Assembly (NCBI GenBank): GCA_029721435.1
Contig: CM056576.1
Span: 116,921,166-116,985,165 of the forward strand
DNA from: Gymnothorax reevesii
Taxonomy: Eukaryota > Chordata > Actinopteri > Anguilliformes > Muraenidae
Length of the DNA stretch: 64,000 bases
Direction: 5' to 3'
A program made the translations under genes and the position numbers. Numbering within the stretch: the first letter of the stretch is position 1; the number at the start of each line of letters is the position of its first letter. This document shows, piece by piece, positions 49,180 to 61,037 of the stretch. Below the pieces are notes generated by a model. The model was not told the DNA's origin and made no database searches. It saw only the letters and a program-made list of their open reading frames with translations.

Positions 49180-50112
49180 CTCCCTGCCCCCCAAGTCTCT
49201 AGTTTAAATAATCCTGTGCTACCCTCAACATACGCTGACCCAGTGCTAAGGTACCCCTCCGGTTCAGGTGCAGCCCGTCAGGCTTGAACAGGTCACCCCT
49301 ATCCCAGAAAAAGTTCCAGTGCCCCATAAACCTGTACCCCTCTTTCCTACACCAGGTTCGTAGCCACGTGTTGAACCTCCAGATAAAATTCTGCTTACCT
49401 CTGCTTGCACGTGGTACCGGTAGAATCCCGAAGAAAACTACCGTTGAGGATCTTCTCAGCTAATTCCAAAATTTTGCCTTGCATTTGTCCTAACATAGAC
49501 CATGACAACTGGATCCCTCCCCGCTCTGGCCAGGAGCTTGTCCGCACGCTCCAGGAGGTCTCCTACCAGGGCACCAGGCAGGCAACACACCGTACAAGAC
49601 TCCTTGTCGCGCGAACAGACTAAGCTATCTATTCCTCTAAGTATTGAGTCCCCCACTATCACTAACTCTCTTTTCTGAGGGGTAAAGGCCAACAGGGTGC
49701 CCTGCTGCTCATCAGTCCCCTCACTCTCAGGGTCAGGGGCCAAGTCGAGTTCCTACAAGGGCCGGAATCGGTTGGACACCTCAACCACTGGAGGACCTGT
49801 CGCTGTATGGCGTGCACGCCCTTTCCTGTGCTGCCGACCTAGAGTCACTCAACTTTCTCTCCCTGCCTGCTCTGGGATCCCAGTGCCACCCTGCTTCGGC
49901 GTACACACCATTTCTCTAAACAACATACTACTTAGTCCGCAATCAGTAGAGTTCCTAGAAGAACTATGTCGTGCAGCCAACTGGCCCTGAAGATCAAGGA
50001 TCTTGCTCTCCAGATGCTCAATTAGCTGGCACCGGTGGCAGAGAAACCCACCCTGGAAATCTCTTTCCATAAGTGCGATCATCCTGCAACTGTCACATAG
50101 TTTTGGCCACAT
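49180..50112 (-). pseudogene. CR1 ORF1: zinc finger and esterase-like domain, broken
   Basis: ORF1 proteins of this clade bind element RNA, and many carry an SGNH esterase domain. The start at 50,112 gives MWPKLCDSC..FLCHRC, a small Cys/His cluster (CxxC..CxxC), followed by a leucine-rich LIEHLESKILDLQGQL stretch likely to form a coiled coil. A stop comes after 87 codons. A second readable part (49,743-49,456) has VIVGDSILRGID, the GDS block with the nucleophilic serine of SGNH esterases, and then VVMVYVRTNAR, a damaged GTND block. Scattered in other frames to about 49,180 are FLG.G..FK and the HLNRRG-like end. Several frameshifts and deletions make it non-functional. Confidence 0.75.
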
Positions 50113-51859
50113 TTTGAACCCCCTACCTAATGACCTCGCTCACCCAGGATAAAAGTAAATTACCAATGCCGAGACAGAAGCTGCGGAACCACAATTTATT
50201 AATTTATTAACCTAAGAAGCCTTAAGCAACAGTCACAGTAGAAACCGTAGGGAAAATATGTAAATGGATTATAAGCCTCTTTTAACAGGGGCTTAGTTTC
50301 GATTAACAGAAATGAAGAACCGAATTGAGCCAAACTCTATATGTAATAATAAGCACTCCAAATAAGCTGGCTTGAGTTGATCTAGCCCCAATACTATTAA
50401 TATACTAAACCAGTGGTTCTCAAATTCGGTCCTGGCGCCCCCCTGTGTATGCTGGTTTTTGTTCCAGCCGCAACTGCAATTCTAGGATTTTAACAAGCCG
50501 TTGTTTAGTTTTAATTAGGTGCATTTATGCAAATATCCACAGGTTCCTCATTGGTGAAACTCTTAACACATGGAGGTAAAACCCGACAATTTACTTGGCA
50601 AACAATGGAGTCACACCTGTTGTGTTTTCTGTTGATTTTATTTGGTTCAGGCAGGTTATTTGGGAAAAACTCAAAACACCTGTATTCAGAAACCTAATTT
50701 GGAGCTTATTGATTTTCTCAGAGTCTAATTTGATCTGTTTAAAAAAGTTTTCACCTGAAAATCCCAGCAATATTGAAAATTAAGCACAAGATGTTCAAGG
50801 GTTTTTATTCTCCATAGCAGAATGGATGTGTCCATCCAAATGTGACTTAAGATGGTAAATAACTACTCTAAACATGGAATGCTGCTAATTAAGATAAAGT
50901 AACAGCTTATTAAGATCTTAGAATTGCAGTTGTGGCTGGAACAAAAACCAGCATACACAGGGGGGCGCCAGGACCGAATTTGAGAACCGCTGTACTAAAC
51001 TAACAATATCACAGGGCTTAGCTGAGAACCCAGATAAAAACACACTGGCACAAACGCCCAGGAGAAACTGGAAGAGGCGGAGCAATCCGATAAAAACTTA
51101 CCTTTTAAATTCCAACCTAACCCAACGGGCAAGTCAAATGACTGCCGCCCTAATAACTAAATACTAAATCTCAGATCCCCAGCCAAAAATTCAGCAGTAT
51201 TTAACTAGCTAGCTAGCCGTAAATACAACCAAGTCCCGGAAAAATTTAATTAAAACGGACCGAATAAACAAGTTGTTTACTATGTGAGCGAATTAAAGAC
51301 GGTGCCTCCCCCAACAACCTGTCCTAAGCACCCGAACAAGCAGTTAAACTTTAATCAGCTGATCAAGGCACAGCAACCAGAGGAAAGTACAAAGATAGGG
51401 TATTTACAATGTGTTTAATAAAGAGCCCTTTCGTGATAATAAAATGCGAGAAAGACAAAAACCCCGGTTTGCGTTAATATTCGAGCTTGGCAATGCGTTT
51501 ATGCGGCAATGCAGTCAGGATAGAGAACAAAGGGGACTAAAAAAAACCCCGGTGAACGTCAATAATTATTGGCTAGAAGACTATATAAAAGGCAGCCACT
51601 AAGTTTGAAACCAAGCCGGGTTATAGTTAGATATCCAGATAATTTGTATATTCTTGGCATTGAGAGCTTGCAAGAGTTTGTTTGCTAAATCAGCTAAGCT
51701 ACTGAAAAACCAGGCGACAGTACCACCTTTAAAACTGTTTTACTTTGTATATCGCACAATTCACTCAGTTAGACAATTATTTAGCATTTAATTTATTCTC
51801 TAAATTAAGCATTTAAATTAATTTTACTTTACCTTACTTTGCTCCCAGGAGACTGAGAC
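50113..51859 (-). promoter_or_regulatory. LINE 5' region (contains nested MITE)
   Basis: Sequence between ORF1 and the upstream target duplication, about 1.16 kb once the MITE (50,411-50,992) is removed. It is assigned to the LINE because family X resumes only at 51,860. LINE promoters are internal to this region. On the opposite (plus) strand a TATATAAAAG word (51,579-51,588) could drive antisense transcription. No coding frame recognised. Confidence 0.5.
50411..50992. mobile_element. hAT MITE with perfect 8-bp target duplication
   Basis: Non-autonomous element of 582 bp inside the LINE 5' region. The ends are CAGTGGTTCTCAAATTC and, inverted, CAGCGGTTCTCAAATTC, typical of Charlie-like hAT elements. 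The inverted arms extend about 80 bp with few mismatches and weaker pairing beyond. The flanks are tactaaac at 50,403-50,410 and 50,993-51,000, identical. No transposase; mobilised in trans. Confidence 0.92.
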
Positions 51860-52253
51860 TTAATCCATCGTTCTAGCCTGTTCCATTCTGTCAATTTATT
51901 AGGAACACCTCCCAAGCCTTCATTGGTCTCCAGGATTGACACTGCATTCCTGCTAAACCCTTCTGTTCAACTATTAAGGGGTCCTGCGTCTGTGCAGGGG
52001 ATTCACCACCTGGATTCTGCCATGGGACTGCCCCTGGCGACGGCACTGACATGCCCCTACCCTCTCCAGTCATTACCAACTTAGATGAACTGCTGTTGTG
52101 GGCTACAATCTTTCCCACTACTGTTACCATATTCCTATTGATAAATACTACTACTAATACTAATACTATTACTATTAATAAATACTCCTTTGTGGATTGT
52201 ACCCTGAATCTGCTTCTTGTTCCTTGTCAGGATTATTGCAACAGTTTACTGGA
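51860..52253 (+). mobile_element. LTR-like family X, copy C, 3' half
   Basis: Continues 45,868-46,235 after the LINE: 'taatccatcgttctagcctg', 'tttattaggaacacctccca', C-rich middle, 'aataaatactcc', 'gattgtaccctgaatctgc' and 'attgcaaca' at the end. A small (ACT/ATT)n expansion (52,147-52,186) is specific to this copy. Confidence 0.6.
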
Positions 52254-52259
52254 GCCAAA

Positions 52260-53420
52260 ATACTAGTTGAATAATCATATTTGGTGAACATCTGAAAAAG
52301 CAGGGCTGCAGCTGTTGGCCTTGCTTTTCATTATTGTTGTTTGTTGAAAAAGTTAACAAATACACCAGTTAAAATTCTGTCCCAGTCTTAGTTTGCAAAT
52401 AATCTATTCAGATGGAGGAGCCATGTGATCTGCACTTGATTTGTCTTCCTAAGATATAATTTTTACTCTGAGCTCAGCTTGCCCACCTGGGATCAGCTTC
52501 TGTGACTGCTTTAGTTCCAATCTGATTTTTCCTTTCAACCAACAGGGCATCTCCTCCTTCACTCAATTTTAAGCCTGAGGCAAATGCCATTGAAGAAGAT
52601 AAGGATAAGCACATATTAACAGTCATTTTAGAGTCTAATTGAAAAGGCTCTTGCTAAGCAAAAGGCATCGTTATTCATAAATTTTCAGAGAACTACAATC
52701 CTGCCATTATAAAATAAATAATAGGCAGCAATATGGGATTTTGTGGAAATGTCAAAGCTTTTAGAAGAAAATAATCATGCATATTCCTCCAGGTATTTCA
52801 CGACGATTTAGTACATTTGCCTTCGGGAACCATCAGTGTTTCCTGTTAATTATTTCTCTTTTATCAACTGCTTTCTGAATTGATGTTGTGATCCCACACT
52901 TTGTGTTCTGGTCCAGCCTCTGTGTCTGTCTTTGGGAGGAAGTGTCCGATTATGAGAGATCTTCAGTGTTGGAAACAATGGTTGACGGTCACTGCTTATT
53001 CCTACTTATAAGGTCATTCCATGTCAACTTACACAGATTCCAGAAACTTCCCCAGTTACATCTCTCAGATTTGACAGAAAAATTCTAAAATTAGTTTTTG
53101 ACCCCAAATGAAGGAATCCCAAATGTCAGCTTCACACCTTTAGCCATTTCGCCATTATGGCTCTGGGAAATTTGGGGGCCATGCCCATTTTTTTCCTGCT
53201 TTTAATTTGTAACCATATCTAGAGATCTAGAGAACTTCTGTTTTTTATGAGCCACAGGGCTAAAAATTGATAAAGGGGTCATTGATTGCCTCCTCCTTTG
53301 GACCTCTTTGTTGCATTTTCATTGTCTTTCAGTATACTTTGATTAAAATGCACGGAATTTCTGGGTATTCAGGCTCATACATCTATCCTTTGGTTTCTGT
53401 GACAGCTTGAGCTTTGCCTG
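52260..53420. other. Unique sequence, nothing recognised
   Basis: No gene supported. 52,600-52,870 is a complex AT-rich stretch that could be conserved non-coding DNA. Confidence 0.35.
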
Positions 53421-53442
53421 TATTAACCCTCTATTAACCAGC

Positions 53443-53597
53443 GTTGCATATCTGTTACATGAAGTAAAAGGGTTAACAGCCTGGGCACCCTGCTGGCTTT
53501 GTTTCTTATTGCCAAATAAACATTTGAGAATAACTTGAATGGTCCGTCACTTAAATTTTTCCATTCGCATTATTACCCAATGTAGCAGATATGCAAC
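53443..53597. repeat. 18-bp inverted repeat with 119-bp spacer
   Basis: gttgcatatctgttacat (53,443-53,460) pairs with atgtagcagatatgcaac (53,580-53,597), with one mismatch. TTAA lies close on the left (53,423-53,426). It may be a small MITE whose outer ends are lost. A poly(A) run follows at 53,630-53,647. Confidence 0.6.
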
Positions 53598-53599
53598 AT

Positions 53600-56500
53600 T
53601 TTGGAAAGGTGGGCCAAAGGGTCGAATTAAAAAAAAAAAAAAAAAATTCCAAATATTGGAAATGACTTTTACACAGTTGGAAAGGTACTTGGTTTACAGA
53701 GTGTTAATGGGATGCCTTGTCCTGTGTGCAGGGAATTAAAAAGAATGACATCAAATCTAGGGAGACAACTAGTATCCCGTATTGCATGACAATTGGCCAA
53801 ATATGTTTTCTTTACCATACTTTTTTCTACTGGACAGTAACAGCTTGAAAAATAAGCTCTTTGAATGGGTCACTACATTGTTGATATCAGTGGTAATGTC
53901 TTTCAAAATGATAAGAAAGCACTCAATTTCAAAACCAGATATTTGCATTTCTCACTACGCGAAATATCTTGTTCCTTTGTAAGGTTTGTGGCAGCACGGG
54001 TATGACATCATTTCAGTTGTTCATGGAAAAGGCATATTTTGTATCTGACTCAAAGGCAATGCAACATAGCCGCTAACCTCTAAGTTCATGAAATGCATTT
54101 TTTTTCACAGTGACAGAATCTTATTTGTGAAGATTAGTCTCTGCGTTGTTCAAAATGTTCAAGACCTGCCTATGATAAATTTGGAATCAGGCAGATAAAT
54201 TGAGTGAACAGTCAAAAACAAAAGAAAACAAGAAAGATTGAGTATACATTACACCTGCATGCAATCCAGTGAATTTTTGAAGTCACTAGTGAGCTGAGAT
54301 GCACTGATGAGGACAGATTTTAGGCCCTAGCTGGATTGGTCATTTCACGGATAATGAATGCTAGGTACTAATGATTTTTGATCACAACAACCCAATGTGG
54401 TGTCTAAAACTCTTTTTGCTTGTGTAATGGTTGGTGAAAGTGGAGTTTCAGATGCCTTGGCAGGTGAAGCTGCACCAAGCACAGAGCCAGCGCTGCTGAA
54501 AGTGATAGAGCAAAAATTAGAAGGGAATGAAGCTCGCATTTCTGAATACACAAAAGACTTAAGTGCCAGAAAGGAAGCGAGCAACCAGAAAGGAAAATAA
54601 ATCTCAATAAAAGTGAAACTAATAAGGCACTAGACAATTGCGCCAAATAACCTAAGGAAGCAAAGCTTCCCAGAAACAAAGATAATATATATACTGGCAA
54701 ACCCTGACTAAAGATTTCTCGAGCCGTAGCGAGCAACATAACATCAGACACTCCAGCAAAGGAGGCGTGGCGACCTCCGGCTGAAATAGACTCCGGGGAA
54801 GGACCGCCCAGGAATAATCAGCCAGCTGGGTAAGGATGAGAGTAACAAAGAAAGCAAAAAGCACATACACAAACTATGACAGCTTGTGTGATTACCTGGA
54901 CTTGTCCCAAGGATTGTTTTCTATCTATATTGATACCATATGTGGCTTTGCATAAAAATTAATCTTACTGGACTCCTTTTTTGATATGATCTAAAAGTGT
55001 ACATTTTTATGTAAATCTGTGAATGCATCCTTAATTACTGTATCAGTTGCACATGAAAACAACTTTTCCACAGTATAAACAATAACAATAATGCTGTTCA
55101 GGAGTCAAATTCAACTCGGGTTATGAACTGTTAGCGCCAATGCAGTAAGCAAATGACAAAAATGAAAAATGTTGCCTCCTTTGCATTCTGCCAACTCCGC
55201 ATGCTGAGCTGCACGTGAGGAAATGTGGAGGACATAAAATACACATAAGAGTGCTGCAAGGCAGGACAAATATTTCATCAATTTGGTTTGATTGTCTCTG
55301 ATCTGAAGTATTGTTCCATGTAATATTTGCTTAAAATGGGTATGTCTTGAGATGAAGTAGGTGAATATCCTGTTCCTGCAAACACCTAAAATTGCACAGA
55401 GTTGTGTGAGTAGGGGTTTGATGGAGTGACGCTATACCTGATGCACTGTTCCCTGTGAACATGTGCTTAAAACGGAGAAGTAATAACATGCATCGCAATC
55501 AGGCTAAGCTTGTGCCAATGTAAGCTTTCTTTTCGTAATCTTGCCTCTCCTGTTAGTGAAGATGCAACAATTCCCAATTTTGGAGGAGTGCATTTGGGGG
55601 CGTTTTTGGTTATTAGTAATAGGAAATAAGATGAATTGTTTCCACAAGCGCCACTCTCTTCCTCAATTTCCTATTCTTTAAGATGCCATCGACAGTTGAC
55701 GTACAGTACCTCACCACCATCACCATCAAAATTCACTCTGTGACTGTCAAAGGTGAAATATGATAAAAGAAAACTAAAGCTGTCACTCTGCTATATTTTT
55801 CACATACAGTTTTCATGGATAAGAGTCTGCCATTTCTGTACTTTGCTCATCACAAGTTATGTTTTATAATCCATGAATATTTATGTGCTGCTTAAGCTTT
55901 CAGAAGCTGGTTTGCTCAGGCATTATTTCTTTTTTTCTAAATTGCCTGAAATGATCATGGTCAAATTCCTGCACCCATGTCTTATCAACAGCCAAATTAA
56001 ATATTTACAATTAGGACACGCAAGCTCTTAGCATCCAGAGAAAGCAGTTAAACGATATATGAACATCCAAAGCTCCCAGTGATTATTATCTGCAGTAAAA
56101 AAAAAGTCTCTTAGAGCCAAAATGAGAGGTTCAGGGCTGGGCTAGAACAAAACTGATTGAGATGGACCTTATAATTGATTTACCAAATGCCAGTAAATGG
56201 CATACTGCAGTCTGACCAAACAACCAAGACAGCCATGTGTTTATCCAGCACAAAATAAGGACAGTAAAAACAGAGTTTGTGTGATGCTGCATATGCCCTT
56301 CAAAACCTCTGTGGGTCGATGAGATGGCAGCTTAACAGTTCAACATCAAAACTGGCCTGCTTTCCCCCAGCTGTCTTGCCTTATTGGAACATAAACCTGC
56401 GTGAAACCAGGGAGAGTGTTAGGAATCAAAGGGTTGCTGAACACTTGGAAGCATGTTAGGCAACCTGAAGTGGCCAGGTTCAATCAGTGTCTTTCGGCGG

Positions 56501-58230
56501 GAGGAGAGGGTGCGAATGCATTTAGGATATCAGGCGAACAATATACCGTCACAGATAAGAAATGTACGCCACTCATGGGGAGCACATGTGTTCACATAGG
56601 GACACAGAGAATTGTTTTTTTTGGAACATATGACTGCCTTGGTGCAGAAGCTGTTTTTGAGTGCTGGTTGGAGTTTGGACAATTCATTTATTGTCTTGTG
56701 CATTTGTTCATGAAGAAAGCCACGGGTGACGTACAATCTTATGCATGTGTGTGTGTGTGTGTGTGTGCCCGTGTTTGTGTGTACACCGAGCTCAGGCTAT
56801 ATGTGCAGTCCACCTCTGCAGCTTACATAGTAAAAACGTCTTACTTTTTTACTGAGATTATATAGCATGTCGTGAGTGTTGGGACGGAACACAACCATCC
56901 AGTCTGTCCACCACGCAATTCCAGCCAGCAAAAGTGGGTCATGCTGTCGAGATCTCAGTAGGAGATGAAAAATCTTCTAGTAACCCTTGATTATCTTCCT
57001 AGGTGTCCTGTACACAGCTGCGCCCATATAGGGATGTTATATAGGCAACAAAGTGCAGAAGTGACCGTAATGCAGATTTTACTTCTGAACATTTGACTGT
57101 TTGACCATTTAAAAAGCTGTTTAACTGGAACAGTCGATCCAAATGAAGTTTTCTTACTGAAGGTCTTCTTGCGATTACTGTGGGGTGCATTTTGCTGCCT
57201 CCAGTCAAATAATTTATAAGAGGGAATATGCAGAAATTGTGTCATCTGGAGACACATGGTGCAGTGCAAGCAAGTATTTGGGAAATTAATGTGGTTTAAC
57301 TCCGTGATCCAGCACAATGGATTTAAAATATAAGGGCATTTGCATGTCTCAGATACCAAAATGCAGCCAAAGGCTTCAAAGATCTTTAAATCATATTGAT
57401 AGATTATGGTTTTCCAGTGGAGTAAGCGATTGTCTTGCCTTTGTCATACACATCGTGAAAAGCGAATTGCATATAGTATATACAGTCTGTAAGTTTGGCT
57501 GGTGTGGAAGTACAAGGGCTTATTTTGTTGCAAAAAAAAAAAAAACATATTGAGGCTAAGTACAAAGCCAAAAGAATAAAAAGTATGTTGCCATTAAAAT
57601 ATTTATGCTCTGCTCAGAAGGTGTCCAGAATGAGGTTTGATTGAAATGATTAAACTGAGGATCCTGAAGGCTTTTTGCCATTCTTTGCTAGAGTGTCTGT
57701 CATATAGAAGTCTGTGGTTGCGAAGTTTAGCGATAAAAATTCGGCAAGTTCTCTAAATTTGTCGTGATATACCTCTTATGTGGTGTTGCCATGTTTGATG
57801 CGTGATAGGACTTCGATAGTTTGCCAAAGTTTGCCATAGTTACCTCTTGTTTGGCGACAGTCTTTAAATGTTTTAAACTTCTATTTGATGGTACCAGCTT
57901 GCCTATGAGACTATCACAATTTGTCACTTGTCTTGAAATTTATACAATAGCTGAACGTTATCATTATTTTAAGTCAATCGTTAGCATCGCTTATATCTAG
58001 CTTGATCCATTACCTGCTTGCTACAGTGCTGCTCGAGGGAGGGTCGTCCGGGGGCTGGCAACTGCTTATACGAAAGACAAACGAACCTTGTTTTGGAGGC
58101 ATTGTAACCTTCTCCCCCTGTTCTCTTCTCCTCAGATTTTGCGCTTGAACTATCAGACGTTACAGGTTAACGTCTGGACTTATGATCAAATCAAATAGAG
58201 ACTTGACATTAAATAACACATTACTCAGCA
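53600..58230. other. Unique sequence, nothing recognised
   Basis: About 4.6 kb without a supported gene. It includes a GT microsatellite (56,745-56,768) and short A runs. A 67-codon frame at 54,397-54,600 (EPALLKVIEQKLEGNEARI and a Lys-rich end) has coiled-coil-like composition but an opposite frame of 115 codons overlaps it, and neither has a motif. A 154-codon frame at 56,401-56,865 runs through the microsatellite and is not convincing. Confidence 0.4.
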
Positions 58231-58236
58231 CTCACC

Positions 58237-58492
58237 TTAAAGGGAAAGTTCACCCAAAAATGAAAATTCACTCATAATATAGTCATCCCAAGGCTAAATA
58301 AAGGGTCGGTTGATTTCTTTTGTCCTAAAATTGTTTTGGAGTTTTCAGGAAAAACAGCATTGAAGAGTAATCCAAATGAATGGAATCCTATGGTGGCCAC
58401 TTTTTCAAGCTTGAAAAAAAACATAAAATGCCTCCATACTGCTCTTGTGACATTTTCAAACTGTCTGCGAGCCCCGGCATTATGATTAGGCT
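58237..58492 (+). repeat. Fish repeat end, 'agttcacccaaaaatgaaaa' type
   Basis: 'ttaaagggaaagttcaccc' followed by 'aaaaatgaaaattcac' is the start of a very widespread fish DNA repeat. Here it leads straight into the left arm of the fold-back element. No matching inverse end is found on the right side, so it is either the truncated outer part of that element or an independent neighbour. Confidence 0.5.
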
Positions 58493-59256
58493 TGAAAAGA
58501 CGTCATTTTCACTATGTTTTTCGCCTAAATGTCCAATGTAGCCACTTAGCCAGGAGCCATGTTTTTTATTTCCTCGGGAAGAGTGAAGTTCCGTTACTTG
58601 GAGGACTCAAAATGGAAGAAGAAGAAGAAGAAGAATAAGACTTATAAACATCTGCCATAAAACTAGAAGAAGAAGAAGACTTAGCCTCGAGCTTGTGTTA
58701 CATGCAAGCAGTGAAGTATGCCGCCCGCGATGGGGAAATCTGCGCGCATCACGTTTATTGTTTACGAAGTGTGTCTTTTGATGTGAACCGTTTTTACATT
58801 TCAACGGCTATTTTGCTGTGCTCTCTGGTACAGCCACTTTCACACTGAATGCGAGACATGACAGATTACATTCAAAGGCAATGCAGATTACATTCAAAGA
58901 CGCGAATACATGCGTCGCTGTCGGGCGCAAACCTCCTATGTCCAAAAATCATAATTTTTATTTTTTTCCATAAATCAGTACTATTGGCCACCCTTTTTGT
59001 CTGACTGTGGTTTTACAAATATTTAACCAATGAAAAGTATTTAACTCCTCCTGTGACTAAACCTCCTAACACCATTGGATCCTGAAACTGTCGACCAAAC
59101 CTCCTAACTCCACCCCCACCCCTCTGCCATATTTCAAAGAACTTCAACAAGCAGAGCGGATATAATACTGTTGGATTTCACTGAGGGAAACAGCTCAAAG
59201 TGTTTTCATGTAAGGCTTAGGTGATTGCAAACTCAGTTAAAAAAGCATGTAGTGTA

Positions 59257-59850
59257 AACTTCATTAGATCCCGATTGTCTCCTAGCGATTCTGGGCTGCT
59301 CTGACTCCTCTTTGACGCTTCCACCAGTATTACAGCAAGCCCTTTCATTTGGCATGGTTATAGCAAAGAGGGTTATTTTGAGAGATTGGAAGTCGATCCC
59401 CCCTCCTTGCTCAAAGAAATGGTTGAATGAGATGGTCTGCTGTATCTACCTTGAGGAAACAAGGTACACTCTGTCCAATTCATCTCCAAAGTTTCTTAAA
59501 GTCTGGGGACCATTCATAGACTATATTAGGGGTATGTCTGTTAGTTAACCATCTTTGTATTTTGTATTGAATGTGATATCACTCATAGTATTTTTGACCC
59601 CACCTGGAGCTGGCCTCCAGTACTCATGCCTGGACTCTTTCCTAACCACTGGACACTATTGCTTTTTTATTTGATTGACATGTGCTTGTATATTGATCTT
59701 ATGCTGATTATTATTATTATTTTTGTCTTTCTCTCTATGAACTGGCAGTTGTTTTTGTTGTGTTTCCTGGTTTGCTTTTGTATTGTGTTTGTTCTTGTCT
59801 CTTGAGTTGTTCGAAAATCTGAAAACTTACAAATAAAGTTTGTAAAAAAA
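59257..59850 (+). mobile_element. L1-type LINE 3' end with 18-bp target duplication
   Basis: Truncated insertion flanked by aaaaaagcatgtagtgta (59,239-59,256 and 59,851-59,868; part of the A run could belong to the tail). It holds the C-terminus of ORF2 and a 3' untranslated region ending AATAAAG and poly(A). The insertion point fits the TTTT/AA preference of L1 endonuclease on the minus strand. Confidence 0.85.
59312..59548 (+). pseudogene. L1 ORF2 C-terminal fragment
   Basis: 78-codon open frame with AKRVILRDWKSIPPPC, KKWLNEM and KFLKVWGPFIDYI. The 'ILRDWK' and 'VWGPFIDYI' blocks are the usual C-terminal end of fish L1 ORF2. Only the last part is present because the copy is 5'-truncated; the reverse transcriptase itself is missing. 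Confidence 0.75.
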
Positions 59851-60084
59851 AAAAAAGCATGTAGTGTACCTGATTGATCGATTTTAACGTGTCAAAGTGC
59901 TGAGCTAGCTAGCAATGTGATAAGAAATTACCAGAGTAACGTAATTCACAGCTATATTGTCTCTTGCTAGCTAACTTCAGATTGATACTTCATCAAAAGT
60001 TATACTTATTTAAAAAAAAAAGATGAGACACACTTATTCCATGGCAAGTTCTATAGGCAGAACATAATCAAAACTGTTGCTTAA

Positions 60085-60424
60085 CCTCTTAAACTCCAGG
60101 GTACCCCAACCTGAGACTCACCACAGCAAAATACCTACAACGCCGCGCTAATTAAGTAGCAATATAGTCATATTACACATCAAATGAAACAGGAGCTACA
60201 AGCACATATAAGTCATTTTTACATACACCCAGCACAACTCAAACCCCAAGCATATTAATGTTCAAATATCAAAATCCGAGTAGCGTCAGAAAATCAACCC
60301 TCTCTCCACATTTCCATGTCTCCCTCTCAGATACTTCATGCTACACAAACAGAGATATACTCTATTCATTTTGGGTACGTCATTTTCAAACAGAAACCTA
60401 AAAAAGAGGCTGAGGCTTAAGAGG
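60085..60424. mobile_element. piggyBac-like MITE at TTAA sites
   Basis: 340 bp between TTAA (60,081-60,084) and TTAA (60,425-60,428). Ends are CCTCTTAAACTCCAGG and, inverted, CCTCTTAAGCCTCAGC. TTAA duplication and CC(T/C)-starting inverted ends are the signature of piggyBac elements. No transposase inside. Confidence 0.7.
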
Positions 60425-60558
60425 TTAAACACATTAGGTCATCCAGCCTTCCTCAGGAAACAAATTTCTATGCAGATGGTGAATCATTAGCAGGTGGAAG
60501 CATCCAGTAATCAGAGTACACCGGTCTGATGGCTGGATGCTGGAACATGTTGAAGTAA

Positions 60559-61037
60559 TTTTTTTTTTTAATTTGGTATCTCCAATCCCACCTGAATCGG
60601 GAATATCTAAGTATGTACAACTATTTGCGCTTTTCCGTTTGTGCGGCCCCCTGTTGTCAACTCAGGAGAGTGTTCACAGCTCGCAGCTTTCCTCCACAGT
60701 ATGCACCCGTTAGCCAATGCTTCTTGAATAATCACTAGTTGAACTTCGCAAGCTCAGAACGAGGGTGGAGGATACCTGAACAGAAGCAAGCCCAGAATCT
60801 TCCTTATGACCACCTGTCCGGTCAACAGGAGGTGCCTAGGGGAACACAAATCTGCATAACCCTTCCCAGCAGACCCTTCCCAATTTGCATCCCTGTAGCA
60901 CATTGGCTAATTGTGCGCTACTTCTGAAAAGAGCTGCTTACCACTGCCGGTTAGTACGAGGCGGGAAGCAAACTTGCGCCGTGATAGTCACTTCTGCTTC
61001 GCAACTTGATGCTTTTCCGACTGAGCCATCCAGCAGC
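60559..61037 (-). mobile_element. tRNA-derived SINE
   Basis: On the minus strand a box A (TGGCTCAGTCGG, 61,028-61,017) and a degenerate box B (AGTTTGCTTCC) form the tRNA-like head. A body of about 390 bases follows, ending in 'gagataccaaatt' and a poly(A) tail (poly(T) at 60,559-60,569 on plus). Transcription would be by RNA polymerase III. No target duplication recognised. Confidence 0.6.

Larger units (their letters stand above)
46236..51859 (-). mobile_element. CR1-clade LINE, near full length
   Basis: A minus-strand non-LTR retrotransposon inserted in family X, flanked by ttaat (46,231-46,235 and 51,860-51,864). Order on the minus strand: about 1.16 kb of 5' region (51,859-50,113, excluding a nested hAT MITE), broken ORF1 (50,112 to about 49,180), ORF2 with endonuclease and reverse transcriptase (49,014 to about 46,550), and a short 3' end finishing 'attcatgttatgttatggt', a (TTATG)n-type tail. 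Backbone is about 5.0 kb without the MITE. ORF2 has one in-frame stop and, later, a deletion with frameshift, so this copy is dead but fairly young compared with the 21.6 kb fragment. Confidence 0.85.

Noticed and set aside
56401..56865. 154-codon frame
   Set aside because: Runs through a GT microsatellite, has no motif, and an opposite frame overlaps it.
61003..61037. Functional tRNA gene on the minus strand
   Set aside because: Perfect box A, but box B is mutated and the unit continues into a long body with poly(A), so it is a SINE.
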